Shown piece after piece: positions 33,895 through 45,352 of a stretch of 60,000 nucleotides of DNA; position 1 is the stretch's first letter; each line of letters starts with the position of its first letter. The stretch lies in the NCBI GenBank assembly GCA_949358305.1, contig OX442318.1, positions 2,530,501 through 2,590,500 of the forward strand, given 5' to 3'. Below the pieces are notes generated by a model. The model was given only the letters and a program-made list of their open reading frames with translations, made no database searches and was not told the DNA's origin. The position numbers and the translations under genes were made by a program. Source of the DNA: Strigamia acuminata (lineage: Eukaryota > Arthropoda > Chilopoda > Geophilomorpha > Linotaeniidae).

Positions 33895-34860
33895 GAAAAA
33901 TGTTGAAATTTTGTTGAAAATGTGTTGAAAATTGGTTTAAAAATGGGTTTGAAAATTGTTTTAAAAATGTTGAAAATTGTTTTAAAAATGGGTTTGAAAA
34001 TTGTTTTAAAAATGTTGAAAATTGTTTTAAAAATGGGTTTGAAAATTGTTTTAAAAATGTTGAAAATTGTTTTAAAAATGATTTAAATTTGTTTTAAAAA
34101 TGTATTGAAATTTTAAAATTTTATTGAAAATGTATTAAAATTTTAAAATTTTATTAAAAATTTATTGAAATTTTTACATTTTATTGAAAATTTATGAAAA
34201 ATTTTAAATTTTACTGAAATTTTATTGAAATTTTTCAATTTTGTTGAAATTTTTCAATTTTGTTGAAATTTTTCATTTTTGTTGAAATTTTTCAATTTTG
34301 TTGAAATTTTTCAATTTTGTTGAAATTTTTCAATTTTGTTGAAATTTTTCAATTTTGTTGAAATTTTTCAATTTTGTTGAAATTTTTCAATTTTGTTGAA
34401 ATTTTTCAATTTTGTTGAAATTTTTCAATTTTGTTAAAATTTTTCAATTTTGTTGAAATTTTTCAATTTTGTTGAAATTTTTCAATTTTGTTGAAATTTT
34501 TCAATTTTGTTGAAATTTTTCAATTTTGTTGAAATTTTTCAATTTTGTTGAAATTTTTCAATTTTGTTGAAATTTTTCAATTTTGTTGAAATTTTATTGA
34601 AATTTTGAAACTGTTGAAATTTGCTCGAAGTTTTGCTTAAAATCTGTTCAAAATCTCCGCAAAATTTGTTCAAAATCTCCCCAAAATTTGTTCAAATTCT
34701 CCCCAAAATTTATTCAAAATCTCCCCAAAATTTTTGTTTAAAATCTCCCAAAATTTGTTCAAAATCTCTCCAAAATTACCTCAAAATTTCCTTTTATTTT
34801 CCCCAAAATTACCTCAAAATTTCCTTAAAATTTTCACAAAATTTCCTCAAAAGCCCCAAT
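33895..34860. repeat. Composite minisatellite, three successive unit types
   Basis: 33895-34080 repeats a ~45-bp unit (TTGTTTTAAAAATGTTGAAA, then a GGGTTTG variant). 34205-34600 carries about 20 near-perfect copies of the 19-bp unit TTGAAATTTTTCAATTTTG, whose centre is palindromic (TTGAAATTTTTCAA). 34620-34855 repeats a ~22-bp unit (AAAATCTCCCCAAAATTTGT). The plus-strand 113-codon frame at 34621-34962 is a product of the last unit. Confidence 0.93.
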
Positions 34861-36160
34861 TTTGCAGGGTGTCCAATTAGTTGGCACGCCGCCGGTCGTG
34901 TTTTCTCCAAAGAAGTAATTCACCATAATATCTCCTATACCACCAGCTTACTACAAAAATAATTGGATCAAAACTTTGACCAAAATAAAACCTTTTACTC
35001 CATCTTCTCCATCCACTCAACTAAAATCACAACTAAATCCAACTAAATAACATTCAAAAAAATCCTCTCTGTTGCATATTACATTTCATAGTCCCCAATA
35101 CAAAAACAAAAACTAAAAAACATTAAAAAACACGACTACCCATCCACCAATTTCACCCAATAAGAACTAAATTATTAATTCATTACTCCACCCAAAAAAA
35201 AAATTAAATGAAAAAGTACATTTTTAACCCAAAAGTAGAAAAACAAACATCAAAGAGAATTTCATCATACCATTTAATAAATAAATAAATAAATAAAGAT
35301 CAAATTCAATGCAAAACAGAAATGGCTTTCCTGCCCTTCACGTTCAATTCAAGCGGAAAAAAATAAATAAATGACTTAAAAAAAAAAAAACATTCCAGAA
35401 AATGAAGAAAAACAAAGTCAGACAGAGAAGTCAAATTAACTCAATAATTCTCCAAGATCAAAGAAAATAATGAGAAAAAATAATAATTCGACGGAGAGCA
35501 TCAAAAACACTCATTTAAATTGGATCTATCATTAATAAAGAATCTACGGTAAATTGTATTTTCTTTCCACTTTGCCTCTCCAGTTTCATTTAAATGGAAA
35601 TAAAAGTGAAAAAGAAGTGAAGATAATTTAGTGGGAGAGAGAAATTTCATTAACTCAGCATCCACTTGTTTGAAAAGTATGTCCCTGCAGAGTGCAATGC
35701 AAACTCATATATTTAGTTGATGTGCAAACCTAAACAATATTTTCACTTGAATCCCTTTCTAAACTAAGCAGTCGCTTCATCTTTCTATTCCCAACGGTTA
35801 GAAATGAAACACTGTTTTTGTCCGGCTTTTTCTATAACGCCGTTGGTCTTCACTGCAATGCTCTTTCGTTAATTTGTTGCACTTTTTTTTTATATTTCAT
35901 AGAAATGCATTTGGAGCAGTTTTTTACCAGCCTTGGTTATCGAACCTTAGGAAATTCCAGCATTATCCAAGACAGAATTCACTGCTCCAGAGCAACACAA
36001 AATTTTATTCTCCACCCAATAACTTTAGAGTGGTAAATGATAGATACAAAAATAAAAATGCACTGGAAAGACCTGTTTTCCCTCTACAAAACAAACTAAA
36101 TAAACTTATAACAATAGCAAATTAAACCCCAAAAAAGCTGATTTGAAAAAATCTCTCTCT
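34861..36160. other. No gene found
   Basis: Very A-rich on the plus strand between 34980 and 35500, with an AATA microsatellite at 35277-35300. GCAGGGTGTCCAATTAGTTG at 34865 resembles a mariner tip but nothing follows to support it. Confidence 0.4.
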
Positions 36161-36519
36161 GGTCAAAATTATTAGACCACCTTGTTCTTTGGACAAAAAT
36201 ATTAGACCAGACCACTTTTGTCACAGAATAAATGTAACAATGCAATTTTTATACAAATTTCATTGCTTATCTGAATGATGTCAACAATATTCATAACTGA
36301 ATCATCATTTGATGACTTTATTTCACTGCCATCATGGCCAAAACCAAGGAACTCTCAGATGACCTGAAATACCGAATTATCTTGCTGCACAAGAACAAAA
36401 TATCCCATAAGGAAAAAATACCTGCTGCAAACTGTGTATTCAGAATTGCATTTTCTTCGTTACGGAAAAAGCCGAAAACAAAAGTTTCAACTTTTCTTTT
36501 CAAAACTCAACACACCTAA
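36161..36519 (+). mobile_element. Left end of a second Tc1-like element
   Basis: GGTCAAAATTATTAGACCAC at 36161-36180 with a second AAATATTAGACCA at about 36200 is the usual Tc1-family terminal layout. A transposase start follows at 36334. The right end is not found, so the element is truncated after about 360 bp. Confidence 0.75.
36334..36519 (+). pseudogene. Tc1-family transposase, N-terminal fragment
   Basis: Reads MAKTKELSDDLKYRIILLHK, the characteristic start of Tc1-type transposases (a KTKELS..L..RI..LH helix opening the paired-like DNA-binding domain). After about 30 residues the similarity fades (KKPKTKVSTF) and the frame stops. No catalytic DDE part is present. Different subfamily from the 26-kb element. 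Confidence 0.75.
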
Positions 36520-37361
36520 TGAAACCTTCACCTTCAACCTTGCTTAGCCGTCCTCCAGAATGACAAGAACAAGCATGCTAAATCTGGTGGTAATCAGCCA
36601 GCAACCAGTTTACACAGGCTCCCACTCCAGTTCCCTTCTCCAAGCACTTATCCTCCCTCAGCCCGCCTCCATCTCTCACCAATGATTTAAAAGCCAAGTC
36701 TTTGTAGTCACAGATTAATCTCCCCATACAAGTCCACACCCCGGCCCCTCGTATCGATAAATTGCACTTTCATCGCCTTGAGAGTGCATCAAGGAAGACT
36801 AACAAAAAAAATAATTAAGGAACAAGAGGAGAAACTGCTCCTCACTCCTGATTTACACCTCTCTCTTTCTTTCTTTCCTTCCAATTTCCACTTTTTGCTC
36901 GCTTTCATCGGTTCTCATTAAATGTGGACATTATTCTCCAGGGTCGGTGGGTTATTTTGTGAATCCACAACACAACATCAGAGACAACCTGTTTGTTAAT
37001 TCACTCGCTGTTTCCCTCCACTGTGCACCTCCTTCCCTCGTGTGGTATTCTGTCATTTACATTTTCCCTAATTAACTCTGACGTACTCTCAACCCATTTC
37101 TTCCACGAAGAAACCAGGCAACACCGATGCATAAACAAAACAAGTGGAAAAATTGTTCCTCTATTAATTAAGGTCACGGCTCAAATGGTTAATTTCATCA
37201 CAAATTGATTAGGGACAAGTCGTTGGAGGTTGCGAACAACCGTATGCGGAGTTTTCGCGGCTTTAAAGCGTCTCGATGACGGCTTTCCGGCACTACAATT
37301 CCCATAGGAAACTAGTGGGAATGATTTTCCGACATGGTACTGACCAAGCGTTGTTTCTTTC
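36520..37361. other. No gene found; ACTACAATTCCCA motif
   Basis: 37200-37360 is GC-richer than its surroundings and contains ACTACAATTCCCA (37292-37304), which equals the start of the STAF/ZNF143 site. No adjacent exon or transcript evidence is visible. Confidence 0.3.
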
Positions 37362-37403
37362 ACATGATCGTATCACCTGACCTCATTTTTCCAAAAGTTT
37401 ATT
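37362..37403 (+). repeat. Conserved ~38-bp dispersed repeat, copy 2
   Basis: Same GATCGTATCACCTGACCTCA block as 27362 and 47063. It lies just left of a GAATAGTAGCCG MITE. Confidence 0.7.
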
Positions 37404-37420
37404 GTTGGAAAATAAAGACT

Positions 37421-37532
37421 TACTGTATTTTACCGATTAAGAGTCGCCCTCGAATAGTAGCCGCGGTTGGTCACTAAAAATACGGTATTTTTGCAAAAGT
37501 ACAGTATTGTTTCCATATTTAACCTCACAAAC
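37421..37532 (+). mobile_element. GAATAGTAGCCG MITE family, copy 3 (right-truncated)
   Basis: TACTGTATTTTACCGATTAA, then GTCGCCCTCGAATAGTAGCC, then the GCAAAAGTACAGTATTG segment shared with copies 2 and 5. The inverted right end is absent. Confidence 0.75.
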
Positions 37533-38375
37533 AAGCATTTGCTCTTAATTGTTTATGTCTGTGCATTAATGAAACATTTTATCAGCACTGGAAGGGACAA
37601 ATTCAACATAAGAACTGAAATAGGCCTACTAAGCGTTAAGAAAAATCCGCCAAAAGATGTCAAAAAGAAAGATATTCACCTAAAACTTAAAGAAATGGCA
37701 TAAGGGTTGTGTAAAAGATAAAATAATAATTTGTGGAATAAACCACAAAGAATGTTTGACTATTTTCATTCCTTCCAATTCACCTTGCACTCCCAAAGCG
37801 GCAAACTACAAACTTTTCTCCAGTGCACCATCTGTTTGAAGATATTCGTTTCACCTTTTCCCACAAACTGAAAAATATGAAAACAGCAAAAAAAGCTCTT
37901 ACACATGCACTCCACCACATCTCAAGAAATATGCACCCATCATGGCTGCAAATATACATCATAACTTAGCGGCACGGGGACATTACACCGTTTCACAATA
38001 TTCATTCCCAAACTTTCCCTCTCAGCAAACAGACAAGATTTTTGGCTCGACCACTTGCATCTTATGGTAAAATGTTGCAGTGTGCTCCCCTAGTGGTGCA
38101 CCAGGGAGGTGAGACACTTTGCTGAATCAGTCAATTCTTTTCCATTTTCATCGCTTCTCCCATAACAATCTGGTGATATAAATACAATGATGCCAGCAAC
38201 TTTGCAGCTCCTGATAGAGAAAAGTAAACAAAAGTTGCAACAATGGCCCCATTCAATATTGAAGCCGTAAGTGACTTTGCTACACAATTTATCAATAAGT
38301 GACTTATCATCCTTTAATGGCTTAAACCCTCAAGAAAACCAGCCAATGATCGATAGTGCTGTAAGTGCTTATATC
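37533..38375. other. No gene found
   Basis: Short frames without motifs. AAGTGACTT / GACTTATCA words recur near 31250, 38268 and 41270 but form no clear unit. Confidence 0.4.
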
Positions 38376-38436
38376 GGTAACTTGGTGCTAAATTCAAACT
38401 GCGCCTTCGAGTCTGCGCAGACAGTTCACGCATGGT
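38376..38436 (+). repeat. Palindromic MITE end fragment
   Basis: TTGGTGCTAAATTCAAACTG then TCTGCGCAGAC matches the left end of the 52984-53285 element and, inverted, the right end of 505-760. Confidence 0.55.
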
Positions 38437-38719
38437 TATATAATGATATAAATATATAAACATTAAGGGGTTTCATTAAATGAGCGATTAGTTGATTACT
38501 TTGATTACTTTGATTAGTCGATTACTTTGATTACTTTGATTAGTCGATTACTTGATGTGACAGGTGAAACATCGATAAATAATTGCGTTTAACAAATCTC
38601 GGAGAACAAAAAGCTAACAGTTATCCCAAAATATGTCGCATTTTGCACAATTAAGTATATTATTTGTACATTAAATAATGCATTTCATAATACAATTTAA
38701 AAATTGCTTCTCTTGATGG

Positions 38720-38912
38720 GAATTGCTTTCTATCGTAGTATTGTTTATTCCTAATTGTTTTCTATCGTGGTATTGTTTATCCTAGAATTGTTTTCTACCG
38801 CGGTATTGTTTATTCCTGGAATTGTTTTCTACCGCGGTATTATTTATTCCTCGAATTGTTTTCTATCATGGTATTGTTTATTCCAAAAATTGTTTTCTAT
38901 CATTGTTTATTC
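38720..38912. repeat. Minisatellite, ~33-bp unit
   Basis: Six imperfect copies of GAATTGTTTTCTACCGCGGT followed by ATTGTTTATTCCT. Just before it, 38490-38555 has short GATTACTTT / GATTAGTCG repeats. Confidence 0.85.
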
Positions 38913-40878
38913 TGGTTATTACTTCCGTCACATGAATAGTGTTGGTGTCCTCCTAAACGTCGACTATTTTTCATAAGTTTAGAAAAAAAATTAAAAATAG
39001 CGGAGATCAAGCTTTATGGCTGCAAAACCTAGAATTGAAAGCAGTTAGCAACCGGATTTTTCTACAGTGTTATAAAATGGTTCAAAAAGAATTAATGTAG
39101 TTCTACATCAAAAGCTGTGCTTAGCATCGCCAACCCTTTTATCTACTTTTAGTACTCTAAGTGCCACCACTGTAAGCAAGATAGGTTTTAGAAGACTTTC
39201 TTGACGTCTAAAACCAAATAAAAATTTGTCGACAGCAAAAACTATCGAGTTTCTTTGCTCATTCAATTATCCACCATATAAACTTCTTCATTGAACATGA
39301 TATAGATTGCAGACTCCAGTGTCTCCTGATACGCTCATCGGGCCATGGCCTAATCAAATTTTCCTCCAACTTTGCTCGTTCCGACTCCTCCCGAGAGACG
39401 ACATTTTGGGAGAAAAGAAAAGGTGATGCGAGGTCGTATCACACACCGCAAAAGCCAACGTTGAGATAATACCAAAGACAATGGCAAAGAAAAAAAGGAG
39501 GAAAAAGAAATGTTTTTGCTGCTTGCAAAGCCAAAACATGGTCGCAGCTTCCTCAAGAGACGCGGCAAGTGTCACCTCGACTGATAAACATCGCTATCGT
39601 AAAAATATCACAACATCCGTTAAATGGAGCTGTAGATTTCTCCCTATGGAGATGACACAAACAAAACATGGACAAAAAGAAAAAGCAAAGTTCAACACTG
39701 GTGACACATTTCCTCCGCAAACTCAGCGCACCTTTGTTGTCGTATATCTTGCAATGCAAATCTGTGGTCAGAAAGAAAGCTGACAAATGTTTCTTACAAA
39801 CTTTCACAGAACCGCTAAAAGAAAACCATGCCCAAGAAAACTCCGCATAAAACTTGTCACGATTAATTTGGATGTTGTAAATTAATTTAACAAAATATCG
39901 CGCAAAAGGGAATTTAGCGCAAATAATTGGGCAAAGGCTCGTAGATTCCTCCTAAGTAGGTCGCCGTCAAATGTGGACATCGGGCGATTAAAAGAATCCG
40001 GTCTCGCTGTGACTCAACATAATTTTATATTCGACAGTATCGTACTCACAGTTGGTGTAGATGTGGGTAAAATAATGATAATGATAATGGAATTGCAATT
40101 TGTTTAGCAAAATCCATCCAGTCAAAATCCAACTGCAACATTGTAAAATCCATTTCCAAATCAAATCTAAAAAAAGAAAAAAAGTCACATCTCCCCTTTA
40201 TATTGGCGCTCTCCTTATCAAAAGATAACCAGCATCTTTTCTTGAAAAATTTATCAGAAAGTCTAAGAGCAGTATGGATGGGTGGAGGCCAATTTTATGG
40301 TGCCACCAACTTTGCTATATGACTTTCCTATCGCCAGTCTCTGTAGGAGTTTAAAAAGAAATTGCACAGGTGGGCAAGATCTAAGAATCCCTACACACTC
40401 CCACACCCCACCTATCCTTACATTCCATTTACTCCCCACCAGGGGCACCAGCATCCATAACATTTTACGACAGAGTCATACACTGTCCCCTCTCTAAACT
40501 GCACCAAACCCTCTCAACTTTACGAGGCCCAAAAAACGAAGAGTGGGAGGCGAGGGAGGCCGAGAAGAAAGACACTTATGGGTTTATAGAGGAAACACAA
40601 CTACCAAATCGTACTCCTAATAGTCTTCTCACCCAAAGGAAATTGAACCATCAATTGTCTGTTTGGCTAATGCCGCGACTCGATGGAGATTTATAACCCC
40701 CGTCTTATTCTGCATATAAAAGAGCTGAATCTCAAATCCCGCATTCCTATTGGCCAATTTATATTGGACAAATTGGCCCGTTTTCGGTGGATGGGACTTG
40801 CTATTAACTTTGGTAATACTTCGCTAAACCTTAAGTTAACCGCTAGACGGCGAGCCAAAGACAATGGTAGGTTTTGAT
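38913..40878. other. No secure gene
   Basis: The 100-codon plus frame at 39481-39783 (Lys/Arg-rich start) overlaps an equally long minus frame and has no domain. CCCCACCAGGGGCACC at 40435-40450 is CTCF-like. TAATGATAATGATAATGG at 40074-40091 is a microsatellite. Confidence 0.35.
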
Positions 40879-40912
40879 GGCGTAGCCAGGAATGTTTTTT
40901 GGGGGATGCATT
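40879..40912 (+). mobile_element. hAT-like transposon tip remnant
   Basis: GATGGCGTAGCCAGGAATG followed by a T/G-rich run is the look of a common DNA-transposon terminal sequence (GGCGTAGCCAGGA), usually called hAT. Only one tip is visible. Confidence 0.45.
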
Positions 40913-41607
40913 GTTGTTGAAAAAAGTGCACGAGGTGCAAATGGATCAGAAATAAGCAGGTGAGTTGAAAAGAACATAACAGCATTTTATTCTGTGCAAA
41001 ACACAGAAAGAAGGAATACAACAAGTGGCAACAGTAACTATACAGCAAAACAATGTGCTATACATAATGAAATAAGATGCAAGTATGGTAGCATATTCGG
41101 TACATTGCTGGATACACAATGGTAAATAGGAATAAACAGTAAAATACAATATTCCAACATCAACAACAAATTTTGAAAATTTAGGACCCAAAATTGCTGT
41201 TTATCTTTTTTATTGGTTTTTTAGTCATTTTTTTCTATTTGGAGAAGGAGACGTCATTTCCTTCTTTTCCATAAGTCACTTATGACTGAACACATTTATT
41301 TGACAAGGAAATGCCTATTGATAAGTTTGTGCGCAAGCACTACGATAAATCACTTGGAGAAAAAGATAAGGTCAATTGGTGCCTTATCTTTAAGTGATTT
41401 CTGAAGCATGACATTTTTAAGTCATAGGAAAATTTTCAACTTTAGCTTTTTCTTAGGCATTTAAGGAGAAGTTGCGTACCCTCACAAAATTGAATTCACC
41501 TAGAACCTATTGGCAAGGTGAATAAATCACTTCATTTCTGAAAATTTGAAAATCTCAGATTTAAAAACGTTTGGATCAAATCAGTAAATTATGAAGAATG
41601 AAATAAT
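40913..41607. other. Dispersed repeat and a stem-loop; no gene
   Basis: 41176-41225 matches 17664-17712. 41352-41400 can fold with arms TCACTT..AAAGATAAGG and CCTTATCTTTAAGTGA. Confidence 0.4.
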
Positions 41608-41945
41608 TTAAGTAAAATTTGAGAAGATTTTCTGATTTAAGTAAAATTTGAGAAGATTTTTTGATTTAAGTAAAATTTGAGAAGATTTTTTGATTTCAGT
41701 AAAATTTGAGAAGATTTTTTGATTTAAGTAAAATTTGAGAAGATTTTTTGATTTAAGTAAAATTTGAGAAGATTTTTAGATTTAACTCAGATTTGACAAG
41801 CTTTTTTTGATTTAACTAAGATTTAACATGATTTTTCGATTTAACTAAGACTCAAGATAATTTTTTGATTTAACTAAGATTTTAGATGATTTTTTGATTT
41901 AACGAAGATTTGATAAAATTTTTTGATTAAAGTAAAACAGAGAAT
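41608..41945. repeat. Minisatellite, 29-bp unit
   Basis: About 11 copies of AAGTAAAATTTGAGAAGATT followed by TTTTGATTT. The first six are nearly identical and the rest degenerate. Confidence 0.93.
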
Positions 41946-42523
41946 TTAGTAATTTAGGATAAAATTTGATAAAATTTAATGAATTTAAATTTAAATAAGA
42001 TTAAATAATTTTGTAATATTTGGATAAAATTTATTGATATAAGCAAAATTTCAAGAAGCTTTACACAAGACTTTACATGAATACCAATAAAAAGACTTTT
42101 CAATGGCCATAAATTCTTCAGCATACAAATCAGCAAGACAGTAAAACTTGTAACAAAAAGACAACTTTCCACTTGCCAAATCAAAATTTCAAAACATCTC
42201 TAAAAAATTCACCAATCCAAACAAAGCCAAACTACATCCAGAACAAGAATATTTCCTCCAAAAGATGACAAGACAATATTTAATTCAATGTCATCTGATA
42301 CATCCCCCCCCCCCCCAAAAAAAAAAAAACACAATGTCATCCAAGAACACCTGAGAACAAAACTCTCCAGTCTTGCAGCTGACAAAACATTTTCTCCTTT
42401 GATTTTATTTCCATACGGCTGACTCCGCTGACTCCGCCAACTCCCACAATTTCAATTCCATCTCTCAAAAAAAAACATTACCAAGTCCAAACTCTACATC
42501 TTAAAAAATCCTTAATCCCCACT
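41946..42523. other. No gene found; poly-C/poly-A junction
   Basis: 42305-42330 is a C run followed directly by an A run. The same arrangement recurs at about 48489-48530. Confidence 0.45.
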
Positions 42524-42709
42524 TCAATCTTTAATTCCCACTTGCACAACACGTGCCATTTTCTCACAATATCCACCCAGTCTCCCAAATCCATAATACA
42601 TGGCTGTAAACTGCAACAATTCTTCCCCTTTATCTGCAATCAATAAGTGGGCAAAAACCCCTTTGCCACCAGCCATGGCCCACACCAGCTGGTCAGTAAA
42701 CTTTGAGTG
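42524..42709 (-). CDS. Candidate terminal exon, product unknown
   Basis: A minus-strand open stretch ending in TGA with protein-like sequence (FTDQLVWAMAGGKGVFAHLL, then GEELLQFTAMYYGFGRLGGY). It is noticeably GC-richer and less repetitive than its surroundings. A possible acceptor (ctgcactcaaag) lies just upstream at about 42706-42710. Upstream of that, another frame is open at 42693-42902 (SLTPRFTQGPPMQVWSIDPS, then LGAWMELQ). I recognise no family, and chance open frames of this size are not rare here. The same strand as the G-alpha gene does not imply the same gene. Confidence 0.25.
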   Translation of the reverse strand, partial: HSKFTDQLVWAMAGGKGVFAHLLIADKGEELLQFTAMYYGFGRLGGYCEKMARVVQVGIKD

Positions 42710-42902
42710 CAGAAAAGGCCCAGTGGGCTTTTTTAATTGACACAATCTGCAATTCCATCCACGCTCCAAGAGATGGATCTATTGACCAAACTTGCATCGG
42801 CGGCCCCTGGGTAAATCGCGGAGTCAAAGAAGCAGCTGCTCCGATCTTTACTAACGATTTCTGATCAGCTTCGTGCTGGCAGGGAAGCATTGCAAGTCCC
42901 AA

Positions 42903-43407
42903 GTTTGCACTGTCTTAAGCAATAGCGCGCCGACAGGGATCGAAGTTGGCCTTGCAGTAACGACCTTAACAACCACGAGCTGCACGAATCACCGGACCAA
43001 GACATATCGAATTTCTTTATCCCAGACTGAAAAATCAAATGAAAAAGATGTGCACTCGACGATAAAGAGCCGTGCACCAACATTTTGTTAAGGGGGAAGG
43101 AGCAGTCGAACGACCGATCAACCAAAAGCTCGTTAAACTTGCTAGCTTTGAAAATTGTAAATTTGAAGCTAAAATTATTGGTTGAAGGTCCGTCCGAAAG
43201 CAGTGGTTCTTTTGACTAACTCCCATTGGTTGGATATATGCAGTCGTGTTCAAAAAAACTGGACCCTCACTCTAGGCTGGCAATTGAAATTGTGAGTAAT
43301 TTTGTATTTTGCAACTAGGTTAAACACCAGACATCAATATCGATAAGTAATAATACTTGTATACCCTTGTCTGCTATACAAGTATTATAAAAGTATTATC
43401 ACCTATT
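42903..43407. other. No gene found
   Basis: GC-richer than average but with frames overlapping on both strands (42865-43253) and no domain. Confidence 0.35.
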
Positions 43408-43792
43408 GTCGTAAAAGCGGGTTTTGTCATGAAAGCGGGTTTTGTCGTAAAAGCGGGTTTTGTCGTAACAGCGGGTTTTGTCGTAAAAGCTAGTTTTGTC
43501 GTAAAAGCGGGTTTTGTCGTAAAAGCGGGTTTTGTCGTAAAAGCGGGTTTTGTCTTAAAAACAGGTTTTGTCGTAAAAGCAGGTTTTGTTGTAAAAGCGG
43601 GTTTTGTCGTAAAAGCGGGTTTTGTCATAAAAGCGGGTTTTGATGTAAAAGCGGGTTTTGTCGGAAAAGCTGGTTTTGTCGTGAAAGCGAGTTTTGTCGT
43701 AAAAGCGGGTTTTGTCGTAAAAGCGGGTTTTGTCGTAAAAGCGGGTTTTGTCGTAAAAGCGGGTTTTGTCGTAAAAGCAGGTTTTGTCGCTT
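43408..43792. repeat. Minisatellite, 18-bp GTCGTAAAAGCGGGTTTT unit
   Basis: About 21 copies with scattered substitutions. The 18-bp period gives open frames on both strands (VKAGFV and TKPAFT repeats) that I do not regard as genes. Closely related to the array at 45038-45352. Confidence 0.96.
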
Positions 43793-45037
43793 AGGAACAA
43801 ATATGACTAAAACTCGCTAACTTTTCACTTCCTCTCCAACTTCCAAAGTTGTAAATTCTCCAAATAAAAGAAGAAAAGAAGTGTACTAAAGAAATCCCTC
43901 CTTCCTTCTTTCCGCTGCCTCTGGCTGATGATGTTGGCACCTCTTTGCACTTGTCTCCACTTGGAAGGGGGCGATTTTTGTGAGTTGCAGCTGTGATTCC
44001 TGGCCCAAGCCTCATATATTATTCAAGAATTCAATACAATCACTTGCAGCTGACACCAAAGATGTAATACAACCACACACAACTTTGCAGCCTCTTGGTT
44101 TCATTTAATGCAAAAACCCGCGCCACCGTTTCCATTTCTCAAATATAATACCACATCAGAGTTGTGGCATTAAGATGTGTGTCCTTTGTTTACAGGAAAT
44201 AAAATCTAAGCCTTGGAGACAGAAGTAAGTGCATACAAATTTCAAATCTAGTCTGACTGAAATGCATGTGTGCAACTTCAGAGTGCCATGTTCAATAAAA
44301 GATGGAGCATGCAGCACTTCTGGTTTAACTCATTTCAGAAGCCATTCTGCTGTTTAAAGCAAGGCAAATAAAAAGAAAACAAATGTCAAATAAAAGGAAA
44401 GTTTCAACGCCTAAAATTGTCACGTATTTAAGGAGGAGAGAAAAAAAATTTCACAACTTTACAAACTTGTGCAAAACTCACTTCAATTTCCAAGCTTTCA
44501 CTCGCCTGAATACTAAACACGAGGCCCATCTACAAGCGAATAAAAGGTTATGATATTAGACAAAAAATATTAAGGAAATTGTTTCCCGTAGTGTTTCGTG
44601 CTTCAATTCACACTCTTGGAATAACATAACAGGAGTGGTGCAATATCCGGTGGTCATATGATTTCTGGTGACTACACGGCTGCATGCTGAACACCTGCAA
44701 AATTAATCTTTTGTCCTGATTCTAGCTGCCCTTTAAAAAGTGCTGGGTGGCTGCCTGCACTTGAAGCCGCTAGTTGTGGAGGATAAACAAAAGTTTCAGA
44801 AATCGTTCCCTGCATGGGTTTTGATGCAAGTGATTATGTAAGCGAGGATTGAAGAAAGAAAGTCTTCGTGGGAGATTTTGGGAGAGGAATTAGCTGCATT
44901 CAATTTTGAAAGCTAAAGTGACTTATCACACTTTCATTACATTTGTGATGTATTTTATGTAGTGAATTAAACAACCATCGCCAATCATTGTTGTGCGGTT
45001 GTTGCTTTTGTTTCTTAAGTTTGCTTTCAAAATAACT
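43793..45037. other. No gene found
   Basis: Separates two related 18-bp arrays. No exon or element recognised. Confidence 0.4.
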
Positions 45038-45352
45038 TTGTCACAAAAGCAGGTTTTGTCAAAAATGCAAATTTTGTCGTAAAAGCGGTTTTTGTCGAAA
45101 AAGCTGTTTTTGTTGTAAAAGCTGTTTTTGTCGTAAAAGCGGTTTTTGTCGTAAAAGCGGTTTTTGTCGTAAAAGCGGTTTTTGTCGTAAAAGCGGTTTT
45201 TGTTGTAAAAGCGGTTTTTGTCGTAAAAACGGTTTTTGTCGTAAAAACGGTTTTTGTCGTAAAAACGGTTTTTGTCGTAAAAGCGGTTTTTGTCGTAAAA
45301 GCGGTTTTTGTCGTAAAAGCGGTTTTTGTCGTAAAAGCGGGCTTTGTCAGAA
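45038..45352. repeat. Minisatellite, 18-bp GTCGTAAAAGCGGTTTTT unit
   Basis: About 17 copies. Differs from the 43.4-kb array mainly by one G-to-T change in the unit. Minus-strand TKTAFT repeats are a by-product. Degenerate AAAAGC pieces continue to about 45480. Confidence 0.96.

Noticed and set aside
39481-39783. 100-codon plus-strand frame with a KKKRRKKK-type start
   Set aside because: Overlaps similar-length minus-strand frames and has no domain; Lys runs reflect an A-rich tract.
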